Shown here: piece by piece, positions 1 through 6,247 of the stretch
How the letters are laid out: each line of letters opens with the position of its first letter
Numbering within the stretch: the first letter of the stretch is position 1
NCBI GenBank assembly: GCA_900769375.1
Contig: CAAGGN010000237.1
Coordinates: 1 to 6,247 of the forward strand
DNA length: 6,247 bases
Direction: 5' to 3'
From: Clostridia bacterium
GTDB lineage: Bacteria > Bacillota > Clostridia > Oscillospirales > Acutalibacteraceae
Made by a program: the position numbers and the translations under genes
The notes under the pieces: model-generated
Database searches by the model: none
Seen by the model: the letters and a program-made list of their open reading frames with translations, nothing else
Told to the model about the DNA's origin: nothing

Positions 1-1
1 C

Positions 2-208
2 GATTTTGTTGTTAAAAACTCGAGCATCACGGCAGAGAGATTCACCCGCCTTATGATGAATACGGGAGAACTTGTAACTGACGTTGGCTCTGTTTTAAAC
101 GGAGAGCAGGCGGTAAAGGAAGGTCTAATTGATAGCTTAGGTTCCTTATCTGAAGTTTTAGAATGTCTTTATGATATGATAGATAAAGTTAAAGAAAGTA
201 ATAAATAA
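2..208 (+). CDS. tepA: ClpP-like serine protease, TepA (YmfB) type, C-terminal fragment
   Basis: This is the 3' end of a gene that begins left of the window; 68 codons remain before the TAA at 206-208. TepA-type proteins are ClpP-fold (crotonase-superfamily) proteases of Gram-positive bacteria, linked in Bacillus to protein translocation and membrane-associated proteolysis. Seen here: a helix-rich segment, then DVG-x-L-x-GEQAVKEGLIDSLG (residues 27-47 of the fragment), which matches the C-terminal 'G-EA-x-x-GLID-x-(I/V)G' signature of ClpP-like and SppA-like proteases, and a short charged tail. The catalytic Ser and His would lie upstream and cannot be checked. The neighbouring FtsK/SpoIIIE translocase supports TepA, because tepA lies just upstream of spoIIIE in B. 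subtilis with the small gene ylzJ between them; no such gene fits in the 48-nt gap here. A general ClpP or SppA is less likely given this context. Confidence 0.8.
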   Translation, partial: DFVVKNSSITAERFTRLMMNTGELVTDVGSVLNGEQAVKEGLIDSLGSLSEVLECLYDMIDKVKESNK

Positions 209-222
209 GCCGCAAATGCGGC
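209..222 (+). other. Small GC-rich intercistronic hairpin after tepA
   Basis: GCCGC (209-213) can pair with GCGGC (218-222) around an AAAT loop, starting at the base after the tepA stop codon. No T-run follows (the next bases are ATACATAAATT), so it is not a standard intrinsic terminator. It may be an mRNA-stability or processing element between two cotranscribed genes, or may have no function. The pairing is seen in the sequence; the role is a guess. Confidence 0.35.
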
Positions 223-245
223 ATACATAAATTATGAGAATTGAT

Positions 246-250
246 GGAGG
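246..250 (+). promoter_or_regulatory. Ribosome binding site of ftsK (decides the start)
   Basis: GGAGG at 246-250 touches the first in-frame ATG (251), leaving no spacer, but lies 6 nt before the second in-frame ATG (257). Normal Shine-Dalgarno spacing is about 5-9 nt, so translation should begin at 257, giving a protein that starts MAAKRKRK. Confidence 0.85.
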
Positions 251-256
251 ATGAAT

Positions 257-2641
257 ATGGCGGCAAAAAGAAAGAGAAAAACTGCGCCTATGACCAAAAA
301 AGAGGAAAATAGCAGAAAACAGATATATGCAGTGGTGTTATTCGCCGTTGCGTTGTTTCTGATGTTTTTAGTGTTTATACCGGGTGAAAATATATGGTTT
401 GCTATACATAACTTTATGTTTGGTGTCTTTGGTGTAACAGCATATTTTTATCCCTTTGTTTTGGGACTGATTGCCGTTCTTTTAGCTCTTGATAAGACCA
501 CGTCAAGTGTCGGTGCAAAGGTGGCGGAATCGGTAATTTTGGTTATGCTTATCGGCGGTGCAATTGATATTCTCGGCAAGCATGCAGAGGGTACCTTCTG
601 GCAGCATCTGTCATCTGCTTACCAGATTGGTGTGACCAAGAAAAACGGCGGATTTTTGGGTGCACTTTTCGGTCATCCCATTTTCGAGGCCTTTGGTAAA
701 ACGGGAGCCGCCATTACGGTTTTCTTGCTTATTTTCGTTCTCTTGATGATATTAACGGGTACAACCCTTATTTCCTTCTTCAAGACAATGGCTAAACCCG
801 TTAAGGCCGTTTCTGAACAGGCAGAAAATGCTTATCAGGCAAGAGCCGAAAGGGAAGAAAAGAAGAAGGACGGCGAACTTAAGGTTATTAAGGGCTTTAA
901 CGTTGATATTCCCGTTGATGATATTCCCGAAAAGCGTTCCAAAAAGAAGACCACTCTTGATGAAAAATCCAAGAAACTTGTGGATTCTTATTATGATGGT
1001 GAAGTTCCCCAAGAAGAGACAGAAATTGATAATGACGCTGTGTTAGATGAAGCTCTTGATGAAACTGCAAGAGAGGCAGAGGAAAATAAGGAAACTCCCG
1101 AAAAAATTAAGGTTGATTTTGAGGCGGAAACCGCAAAGGTTACCGAGGAAATTGAAAATAAGGTTATAAATACATATAAATTCCCGCCAACAACCTTGCT
1201 TAAGCAATCCAACTCTATAAACGAGAAAACCCTTAATGCTGAGCTTGAAAGCACGGGTGAACGCCTTGTTGAAGTTCTTAAAAGCTTCGGCGTTGAAACA
1301 AGGGTTATTGATATAAGCCGCGGACCTACGGTAACCCGTTACGAGCTCCAACCCTGCGCAGGTGTTAAAATCAGTAAAATTACCAATCTTGCTGATGATA
1401 TAGCCCTTAATCTTGCGGCAGCCGGCGTTCGCATCGAGGCGCCCATTCCTAATAAAGCTGCGGTTGGTATCGAGGTGCCTAATAAAGCAAGCGCGATTGT
1501 CGGCGTAAGGGAGATAATCGAATCCACCGCTTTTGTGGCTTCAAAGAGCAAGCTTACCGTTGCTATGGGTAGAGATATCGGCGGTAACGTAGTGGTTGCC
1601 GATATTGCAAAAATGCCTCACGGTCTTATTGCGGGTGCTACCGGCTCGGGCAAATCCGTATGTATAAACTCTATTATTATGAGCATACTTTATAAGGCCT
1701 CGCCTGAGGATGTTAAGCTTTTAATGATAGACCCCAAGGTTGTTGAGCTTGGTGTTTATAATGGAATACCGCATCTTTTAATCCCCGTTGTTACTGATCC
1801 GAGAAAAGCCGCAGGCGCTCTCGGTTGGGCGGTAACTGAAATGGAGCAACGATATAAAATGTTTGCGGATAGAAATGTCCGTGACATCGATGGATATAAC
1901 CGAATGGTTGAAACTCTTGTGGATGAGCCCGAGATTAAGAAAATGCCACACGTGGTTATAATAATCGATGAGCTTGCAGACCTTATGATTACTGCACCGC
2001 GTGAAGTGGAGGATTCTATAAATAGAATTGCCGCTAAGGCCCGCGCCGCCGGTATGCATTTGCTTATTGCTACGCAAAGACCTTCGGTTGACGTTGTTAC
2101 AGGTGTTATTAAGGCAAATATTCCTTCACGTATTGCATTTGCTGTTTCTTCTCAAATAGATAGCCGTACCATCCTTGACGGCGCAGGAGCAGAAAAGCTT
2201 CTGGGACGTGGCGATATGCTATTTAGTCCCATCGGCTCAACTAAACCTAAACGTGTTCAGGGCTGCTTTGTAAGTGATGAAGAGGTTGAAAAGGTTGCTT
2301 CCTTTGTCAAAAGCGGTTCATCGGCAGAATATGATGATAATATTATGCTTGAAATTGAACGTCAAGCCGCTATGGAAAAGCAGAAGCAAACCGGTGTTGA
2401 CGAGGATGTTTCGGATACCGATCCTGTTCTTGATGAAGCTATTAAGGTTGTCGTTGAAAACGGTATGGCGTCAACTTCACTTCTGCAACGAAAGCTAAAA
2501 CTTGGCTATGCGAGAGCGGCCAGAATAATTGATGAAATGGAAACACGGGGAATTGTAGGTCCCTATGAGGGCTCCAAGCCCCGTAAGGTGCTTATTACCA
2601 AAGAGCAATTAATGGAACGTGAAGCAGGAGAGAGTGATTAA
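257..2641 (+). CDS. ftsK: DNA translocase FtsK/SpoIIIE
   Basis: Membrane-anchored, ATP-driven hexameric DNA pump that moves chromosomal DNA through the closing division or sporulation septum. The 794-aa length is close to B. subtilis SpoIIIE. A basic N-terminus (KRKRK, residues 4-8) precedes about four membrane segments near residues 23-41, 56-78, 88-106 and 150-172. A charged, low-complexity linker follows to about residue 300. The alpha domain begins near 330 and contains RGPTVTRYEL from residue 355. The RecA-like motor has Walker A GATGSGKS (460-467), Walker B IIIDELADLM with Asp571-Glu572, and ATQRPS (605-610). The gamma winged-helix domain (about 722-783), with LQRKLKLGYARAARIIDEME, reads orientation sequences on DNA in this family. 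All key residues look intact. The start at 257 is chosen by RBS spacing. The stop TAA overlaps the next ATG by one base. Whether it acts in division, sporulation or both cannot be told from the sequence; spoIIIE would be an equally fair name. Confidence 0.97.
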   Translation: MAAKRKRKTAPMTKKEENSRKQIYAVVLFAVALFLMFLVFIPGENIWFAIHNFMFGVFGVTAYFYPFVLGLIAVLLALDKTTSSVGAKVAESVILVMLIGGAIDILGKHAEGTFWQHLSSAYQIGVTKKNGGFLGALFGHPIFEAFGKTGAAITVFLLIFVLLMILTGTTLISFFKTMAKPVKAVSEQAENAYQARAEREEKKKDGELKVIKGFNVDIPVDDIPEKRSKKKTTLDEKSKKLVDSYYDGEVPQEETEIDNDAVLDEALDETAREAEENKETPEKIKVDFEAETAKVTEEIENKVINTYKFPPTTLLKQSNSINEKTLNAELESTGERLVEVLKSFGVETRVIDISRGPTVTRYELQPCAGVKISKITNLADDIALNLAAAGVRIEAPIPNKAAVGIEVPNKASAIVGVREIIESTAFVASKSKLTVAMGRDIGGNVVVADIAKMPHGLIAGATGSGKSVCINSIIMSILYKASPEDVKLLMIDPKVVELGVYNGIPHLLIPVVTDPRKAAGALGWAVTEMEQRYKMFADRNVRDIDGYNRMVETLVDEPEIKKMPHVVIIIDELADLMITAPREVEDSINRIAAKARAAGMHLLIATQRPSVDVVTGVIKANIPSRIAFAVSSQIDSRTILDGAGAEKLLGRGDMLFSPIGSTKPKRVQGCFVSDEEVEKVASFVKSGSSAEYDDNIMLEIERQAAMEKQKQTGVDEDVSDTDPVLDEAIKVVVENGMASTSLLQRKLKLGYARAARIIDEMETRGIVGPYEGSKPRKVLITKEQLMEREAGESD
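2626..2630 (+). promoter_or_regulatory. Ribosome binding site of the MBL-fold gene, inside the ftsK 3' end
   Basis: AGGAG at 2626-2630 lies within the last codons of ftsK, 10 nt before the ATG at 2641. With the TAATG stop/start overlap (2639-2643), this arrangement suggests that ribosomes finishing ftsK reinitiate on the next gene. Confidence 0.65.
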
Positions 2642-3531
2642 TGAAAAACTCATATAAAAGAATCAAGAATGCTTTTATAATTTGCGCTCTTGCAAGTATT
2701 ACCCTTGCAGTTTTGATTCTTTTATTCGTTGGAGAAAACGATTTTTCTTCCAACGATTCTTATGAACTTTCGGATGATTATATTAAGTTTTTGGACGTGG
2801 GGCAGGGTGATTCGGCTCTTATTTGCAGTAATGGTAAAACTGCTCTCATTGATACGGGTCCCTCTACTGCCGCAACGTCCCTTGCTTCTAAACTTTCAGG
2901 TTCCGGTGTTAAAAGTATTGATGCGGCTATGGTTTCGCACTTTCATGAGGACCATATTGGCGGACTTGAATATATTCACTCCGCATTTCCCATTAAAAAC
3001 CTTTTAATTCCGGATTTTCATAAAACTGATGAGGATACGTCAATCGTTCGTCGTGTATGGGCAAATATCGATGCCACGGGCGGAGGGGTTTACACCGTAG
3101 TAGAAGGCGTAAATTTTAACGTTGGTGAATTCGAGGTTACTGTTCTTGGATATTATCCCGATTTGGATAATGAGAATAACCGCTCGGTTTTTGCTATGGC
3201 AGAAACCCACGGAACAAAGTTCTTATTTACGGGGGACGCTGAAAAGGAAGCGGAGCAACGCATTATAGAAAATGCCGTTGATATACGGTGCGATGTCTTA
3301 AAAGTAGCGCATCACGGTAGCGCGACATCTTCGACTAAAAAGTTTCTGGAAGCCGCCGACCCTGACCACTGCGTTATTTCAGTGGGGCTCGGCAATCAGT
3401 ATTCTCATCCTAATGATAATGTGCTCGCAAGATACGAGGAACAGAGAAGAAAGGTATACCGCACAGACCTTTTAGGCGACATAACCTTCAATGTAAATAA
3501 AGGTAGAATAAGCGTGATTACCGACGAATAA
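2641..3531 (+). CDS. Membrane-anchored MBL-fold hydrolase, ComEC C-terminal-domain type
   Basis: A 296-aa metallo-beta-lactamase-fold protein resembling the soluble hydrolase domain of the DNA-uptake protein ComEC/Rec2, but without the ComEC channel domain. One hydrophobic segment (about residues 11-30) after a basic N-terminus suggests a signal anchor or signal peptide, placing the catalytic domain outside the membrane. There is no convincing lipobox: the Cys at 15 sits in FIIC, deep in the hydrophobic run. Motifs in order: FLDVGQGDSALI (strand and glycine loop), the metal site HFHEDH (100-105), ENNRSV (178-183), FTGDA (D199), VAHHGS (H224-H225), and SVGLGNQYSHP (H256), then YRTDLLGDI near the end. 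ENNRSV stands where classical enzymes carry the third metal-binding His, as is usual in ComEC-like proteins. ComEC domains have been linked to nuclease activity, so a phosphodiesterase or DNase is plausible; the substrate is not shown. It overlaps ftsK by one base and is followed by a terminator. Confidence 0.88.
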   Translation: MKNSYKRIKNAFIICALASITLAVLILLFVGENDFSSNDSYELSDDYIKFLDVGQGDSALICSNGKTALIDTGPSTAATSLASKLSGSGVKSIDAAMVSHFHEDHIGGLEYIHSAFPIKNLLIPDFHKTDEDTSIVRRVWANIDATGGGVYTVVEGVNFNVGEFEVTVLGYYPDLDNENNRSVFAMAETHGTKFLFTGDAEKEAEQRIIENAVDIRCDVLKVAHHGSATSSTKKFLEAADPDHCVISVGLGNQYSHPNDNVLARYEEQRRKVYRTDLLGDITFNVNKGRISVITDE

Positions 3532-3552
3532 ATCATTTATTTAAGCCATTTC

Positions 3553-3600
3553 TATCCGTAGTAGAGTTTCAAAAAACGCTCTACTGCGGATATCTTTTTC
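3553..3600 (+). terminator. Rho-independent terminator of the ftsK-MBL unit
   Basis: A 14-bp stem with one G-U pair joins 3553-3566 to 3579-3592 (core AGTAGAG with CTCTACT, then CCG with CGG) around a 12-nt loop. A T-rich tail, TCTTTTTCT, follows directly. It begins 22 nt after the MBL stop codon. In the opposite direction no comparable T-run follows, so it acts on the + strand. Confidence 0.9.
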
Positions 3601-3645
3601 TGTAGAAACACAAATATTGCGAGTAGGGTGTAATTTTTGTTTGCA

Positions 3646-3656
3646 TATAATATAAT
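3646..3656 (+). promoter_or_regulatory. Possible -10 region of the degV promoter
   Basis: Two overlapping perfect TATAAT hexamers occur at 3646-3651 and 3651-3656, downstream of the previous terminator and 36-41 nt before the degV ATG. Neither has a good TTGACA-like -35 at 16-18 nt; position 3628-3633 reads GTGTAA. A TG lies at 3642-3643, one base away from the ideal extended -10 position for the first hexamer. A promoter is expected here because degV is isolated by a terminator, but the exact element is uncertain in such A/T-rich DNA. Confidence 0.45.
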
Positions 3657-3688
3657 TACCGTGTCAAAACTTTTCTTTGAGAGGTAAT
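3655..3688 (+). promoter_or_regulatory. Interrupted dyad covering the degV ribosome binding site
   Basis: ATTACC (3655-3660) is complementary to GGTAAT (3683-3688), and inside it TCAAA (3664-3668) is complementary to TTTGA (3676-3680), with a 7-nt loop and a small internal bulge (GTG against GA). If transcribed whole, it would fold over the Shine-Dalgarno bases GAGAGG. If transcription starts from either -10 candidate, part of the left arm would be missing, so a DNA operator is the alternative. The pairing is seen; function is inferred and may be chance. Confidence 0.3.
3679..3684 (+). promoter_or_regulatory. Ribosome binding site of degV (decides the start)
   Basis: GAGAGG at 3679-3684 lies 7 nt before the ATG at 3692. 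An upstream in-frame TTG at 3677 overlaps this site and has no ribosome binding site of its own, so 3692 is the start. Confidence 0.8.
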
Positions 3689-3691
3689 ATT

Positions 3692-4585
3692 ATGAGCAAA
3701 TTTATTTTATCATGTGAATCAACGGTAGATCTTCCCTATAAGAGAGTTGCCGATAGAAACCTTCCTATACTTTTCTATACTTATGTAGTTGACGGCGTTG
3801 AATATATAGACGATATGGGTAAGGATCCAAATTCTATTCCTAATTTTTATAAAATGTTAGACGAGGGCAAAATGCCTTCCACATCCCAGATAAATGTTTT
3901 TAGGTATACAGAGTTTTTTGAAAACCTTTTAAATGAAACAGAAGGGGATATATGCCATATTGCTTTTGGCTCGGGACTCACTCCTTCTGTAAACAATGCC
4001 AAAGAGGCGGCGGCCGCTTTAAGCGAAAAATATCACGATAGAAAAATCGAGGTTATTGATACCTTGTGCGGTTCTTCGGGCTACGGACTTTTTGTTGATA
4101 TTCTCGCCGATATGCGCGATGCAGGAAAATCTATGAAAGAAATTATAGAATGGGCAGAAGCAAATAAAGGTAAGATGCACCATCAGTTCTTTTCTACCGA
4201 TATGAAGTTCTTTAAGCGTAGCGGTCGTGTTTCAGGTCCCGTAGCAACTGTTGCTTCAATTCTCGGAATTTGCCCCATTATGCACCTTGACCATACAGGA
4301 CATATTATTGCTTACAGTAAGGTAAGAGGTAAAAAGGCGGCTATCGAGGCAACCGTTAAGGAAATGCTTACCCATGCAGAAAACGGAAGTGATTATACCG
4401 GTAAATGCTATATATCAAATTCTAATTGTATTGATATGGCTAATGAAACCGCCGCGGCCATAAAGGCGGCATTTCCAAAGATTGAAAGCATAGAAATTTT
4501 TGATATAGGCACTATTATCGCATCTCATTGCGGCCCCGGTACCGTTGCCGTTTTCTTTATGGGAGATCAGAGAAAACCCGATTAA
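3692..4585 (+). CDS. degV: DegV family fatty-acid-binding protein
   Basis: A 297-aa cytosolic protein of the DegV (EDD-fold) family. Members bind a long-chain fatty acid; the FakB branch presents it to the kinase FakA for phosphorylation into phospholipid synthesis. The length is typical for the family. Motifs: N-terminal SCESTVDL (7-14), corresponding to the usual SDSTxDL; PSTSQ with T64-S65-Q66; FGSGLT with S94, where most members read SSxLSGT; VIDT; KFFKRSGRVSG (K175, R176, G178, R179) for the usual LxxGGRI; KVRGKKAA; and HCGPGT (H279-G283) near the end. The conserved Thr of TSQ and the Ser of the S-x-L loop, which hold the fatty-acid carboxylate in the family, are both present (T64, S94). 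It stands alone between two terminators. No fakA gene is nearby, so assignment to FakB specifically is not supported. Confidence 0.93.
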   Translation: MSKFILSCESTVDLPYKRVADRNLPILFYTYVVDGVEYIDDMGKDPNSIPNFYKMLDEGKMPSTSQINVFRYTEFFENLLNETEGDICHIAFGSGLTPSVNNAKEAAAALSEKYHDRKIEVIDTLCGSSGYGLFVDILADMRDAGKSMKEIIEWAEANKGKMHHQFFSTDMKFFKRSGRVSGPVATVASILGICPIMHLDHTGHIIAYSKVRGKKAAIEATVKEMLTHAENGSDYTGKCYISNSNCIDMANETAAAIKAAFPKIESIEIFDIGTIIASHCGPGTVAVFFMGDQRKPD

Positions 4586-4607
4586 ATTTAATAAAATGAG
4601 CAAAAGA

Positions 4608-4634
4608 AAAGCCCGAAGAATTTCTTCGGGCTTT
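4608..4634. terminator. Bidirectional intrinsic terminator between degV and tsf
   Basis: AAAGCCCGAAG (4608-4618) pairs perfectly with CTTCGGGCTTT (4624-4634), an 11-bp stem around AATTT. On the - strand a T-run (TTTTCTTTTG, complement of 4601-4610) overlaps and follows the stem, giving a strong terminator for tsf. On the + strand only the TTT in the stem and a mixed AACTATTTA tail follow, so termination of degV should be weaker but likely. It starts 22 nt after the degV stop and lies 16 nt beyond the tsf stop. Confidence 0.9.
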
Positions 4635-4650
4635 AACTATTTAGCTTAAA

Positions 4651-5556
4651 TTATTTTACCATGCTGGCAACTTCGCTTGCGAAATCATCAACGCGCTTCT
4701 CAATTCCTTCGCCTTTTTCAAAACGAACGAACTTAGAAACCTTAAGAGCACAGCCGAATTCTTTTGCGGCGTTCTCAACGTATTTGCCAACAGAAAGGTC
4801 GCCATCCATAATGAAGGCCTGCTCAACAAGGCAGTTTTCCTTGAAGAATTTACCGAGCTTACCTTCAACGATTTTGCCAAGGATAGCATCGGGCTTGTTA
4901 GCCATCTTGGGGTCTTCCTTCATCTTAGCGATTTCGATTTCCTTTTCCTTCTCGATAACTTCTGCGGGAACAGAAGCTTCATCAAGGAAGGAAGGATTCA
5001 TAGCAGCAACCTGCATTGCTACGCTCTTACCAACGGTTGAATACTGTTCTTCAGTAGCATCGGTATCAAGAGCAACGATAACACCGATTTTACCGCCGGC
5101 GTGAACATAGGAGGCAAGCTTGCCTTCAAAACGTTCAAAACGACGGATTTTGATGTTTTCACGAATCTTAAGGAATAACTCCTGAACCATTTCTTCAACG
5201 GTCTGACCGTCCTCGGTGCACTTAAGAAGAGCATCAACGTCAGCGGGATTCTGGTCGATAACGATTTTAGTAACTTTAAGAGCTAAAGCTTTGAATTCTT
5301 CGCCGTTAGCAACGAAGTCGGTTTCAGCGTTCATTTCGAGAACGGCACCAACACCGTTTTCAACTACTGCGCAAACAGTACCCTCAGCGGCAATTCTGCT
5401 TGCTTTCTTGGACTGAGAAGCAAGACCTTTTTCTCTAAGATAGTCAACTGCAGCATCCATATTGCCATCGGTTTCTACGAGAGCTTTTTTGCAGTCCATC
5501 ATACCGCAACCGGTCTTTTCTCTTAATGCCTGAACATCTTTTGCAGTGAAAGCCAT
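4651..5556 (-). CDS. tsf: Translation elongation factor Ts
   Basis: A 301-aa cytosolic guanine-nucleotide exchange factor that releases GDP from EF-Tu so that it can reload with GTP. The N-terminal UBA-like domain (about residues 4-43) carries LREKTGCGMMDCKKAL and DYLREKG. The core then has NAETDFVAN (76-84), the EF-Tu contact motif, with Asp80 and Phe81 at the same positions as in E. coli. The second core half and the C-terminal region are complete. The length is slightly above the E. coli (283) and Bacillus proteins but normal for Clostridia. The ATG at 5556-5554 follows a perfect AGGAGG (complement of 5565-5570) by 8 nt. It lies 29 nt downstream of rpsB in the conserved rpsB-tsf operon and ends at the shared terminator. 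I see nothing missing. Confidence 0.98.
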   Translation of the reverse strand: MAFTAKDVQALREKTGCGMMDCKKALVETDGNMDAAVDYLREKGLASQSKKASRIAAEGTVCAVVENGVGAVLEMNAETDFVANGEEFKALALKVTKIVIDQNPADVDALLKCTEDGQTVEEMVQELFLKIRENIKIRRFERFEGKLASYVHAGGKIGVIVALDTDATEEQYSTVGKSVAMQVAAMNPSFLDEASVPAEVIEKEKEIEIAKMKEDPKMANKPDAILGKIVEGKLGKFFKENCLVEQAFIMDGDLSVGKYVENAAKEFGCALKVSKFVRFEKGEGIEKRVDDFASEVASMVK

Positions 5557-5585
5557 TATATTTTCCTCCTGATTGGGATTTTTAA

Positions 5586-6247
5586 TTATTCAGCGTCAAC
5601 AGTTTCTGCTTCTTCAGCAACTTCTGCCTCATCTTCAGTAGCAGCAGTGCCCATTTCGGTGCCCTGTCTGCCTTCGATGATAGCAGCAGCCATAGTTTCA
5701 GCAAGAAGCTTAACTGCGCGGATAGCGTCATCGTTTGCAGGGATTACAACGTCAACTTCATCGGGGTCACAGTTGGTATCTACAACTGCGATTACAGGAA
5801 TGCCAAGCTTATGAGCTTCGGCAACAGCAATCTTCTCTTTGCGGGGATCAACAACGAAAAGAGCGCTGGGGATTTTGGTCATATCCTGAATACCACCCAT
5901 GAACTTTTCGAGCTTTTCAATTTCAAGCTCAAGCTTAACTACTTCCTTCTTGGGAAGAAGATCAAAGGTACCGTCATCACGCATAGCACGAAGCTGGTTA
6001 AGACGAGCGATTCTGGTGCGGATGGTGGTGAAGTTGGTGAGCATACCGCCGAGCCAACGAGCGTTTACATAAGGCATACCGCAATGCTCTGCTTCTTCCT
6101 TAACGGAATCCTGAGCCTGCTTCTTTGTGCCTACGAAGATAACTTCGCCGCCGTCTGCTGCGATCTCACGGATGAACATATAGGCTTCTTCGAGCTTCTT
6201 TACTGTTTTCTGAAGGTCGATGATGTAGATGCCGTTACGTTCTGTGA
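5586..6247 (-). CDS. rpsB: 30S ribosomal protein S2, N-terminally truncated by the window edge
   Basis: Small-subunit ribosomal protein S2, which binds at the head-body junction of the 30S subunit together with S1. 219 codons are present, reading from TERNGIYIIDLQKT at the right edge; about 33 N-terminal residues, including the usual EAGVHFGH region, lie outside the window. Diagnostic stretches are EVIFVGTKKQAQ, YVNARWLGGMLTNF, the coiled-coil region with LELEIEKLEKFMGGI, FVVDPRKEKIAVAEA, and VDTNCDPDEVDVVIPANDDA. An acidic Glu/Ala-rich tail of about 20 residues ends the protein, as in many clostridial S2 proteins. A Met near the edge (complement of 6177-6179) is internal, not a start, since the conserved reading frame continues past it. 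It is followed at 29 nt by tsf. Any S2 autoregulatory leader would be outside the window. Confidence 0.98.
   Translation of the reverse strand, partial: TERNGIYIIDLQKTVKKLEEAYMFIREIAADGGEVIFVGTKKQAQDSVKEEAEHCGMPYVNARWLGGMLTNFTTIRTRIARLNQLRAMRDDGTFDLLPKKEVVKLELEIEKLEKFMGGIQDMTKIPSALFVVDPRKEKIAVAEAHKLGIPVIAVVDTNCDPDEVDVVIPANDDAIRAVKLLAETMAAAIIEGRQGTEMGTAATEDEAEVAEEAETVDAE

Noticed and set aside
752..1351. Several open frames of 70-100 codons on both strands within ftsK
   Set aside because: They overlap the linker and alpha-domain coding region of ftsK, have no good ribosome binding site that I could see, and translate to low-quality, Ser/Phe/Leu-rich proteins.
1778..2077. A 99-codon open frame on the - strand opposite the ftsK motor domain
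   Set aside because: It is antisense to the Walker B region, which is under strong protein-level constraint, and has no family features.
2683..2700. Possible lipoprotein signal (Cys at residue 15) in the MBL-fold protein
   Set aside because: The sequence before the Cys (FII) does not fit a lipobox and the Cys lies early in the hydrophobic stretch, so a signal anchor fits better.
3527..3541. AATAAAT-C-ATTTATT palindrome at the MBL stop codon
   Set aside because: It is pure A/T with a one-base loop, overlaps the stop, and is followed 11 bases later by a much better terminator; likely composition.
3677..3691. TTG start for degV five codons upstream
   Set aside because: It overlaps the Shine-Dalgarno site that serves the ATG at 3692, and family proteins begin just before the first beta strand, as with the ATG start.
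4661..5104. A 147-codon open frame on the + strand, antisense to tsf
   Set aside because: It lies wholly opposite the well-conserved tsf gene, shows no recognisable domain, and reflects the codon bias of the real gene.

Overview
This window looks like ordinary chromosomal DNA from a Gram-positive, low-to-moderate-GC bacterium of the Clostridia type, plausibly an Oscillospiraceae/Ruminococcaceae-like gut organism. The grounds are strong purine-rich Shine-Dalgarno sites (GGAGG, AGGAGG), a Firmicutes-type ClpP-like protease next to an FtsK/SpoIIIE translocase, a DegV protein, and the sequence style of the encoded EF-Ts and S2. The genus assignment is inference. I saw no mobile element, tRNA, rRNA or CRISPR array.

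Left part, + strand (2-3593): the last 68 codons of a ClpP-fold protease of the TepA type, a short gap with a small hairpin, then a full-length FtsK/SpoIIIE DNA translocase (257-2641). Its stop overlaps the start of a membrane-anchored metallo-beta-lactamase-fold protein related to the C-terminal domain of ComEC (2641-3531). A strong intrinsic terminator (3553-3600) closes this unit. The pair TepA-type protease and SpoIIIE-type translocase is also found in Bacillus subtilis.

Middle, + strand (3594-4634): a short intergenic region with A/T-rich -10-like elements and a potential hairpin over the ribosome binding site, then a monocistronic degV gene (3692-4585) for a fatty-acid-binding protein.

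Right part, - strand (6247-4608): the classic rpsB-tsf operon (ribosomal protein S2 and elongation factor Ts), convergent with degV. One GC-rich hairpin between the two convergent genes can serve as terminator for both. rpsB runs off the right edge, so its start and any autoregulatory leader lie outside the window.

The genes are housekeeping: chromosome translocation, membrane-associated proteolysis, lipid handling and translation. I found no convincing undescribed system. The observations most worth a second look are the translational coupling of a stand-alone ComEC-type hydrolase to the DNA translocase, the dyad over the degV ribosome binding site, and the degenerate ligand motifs of DegV.
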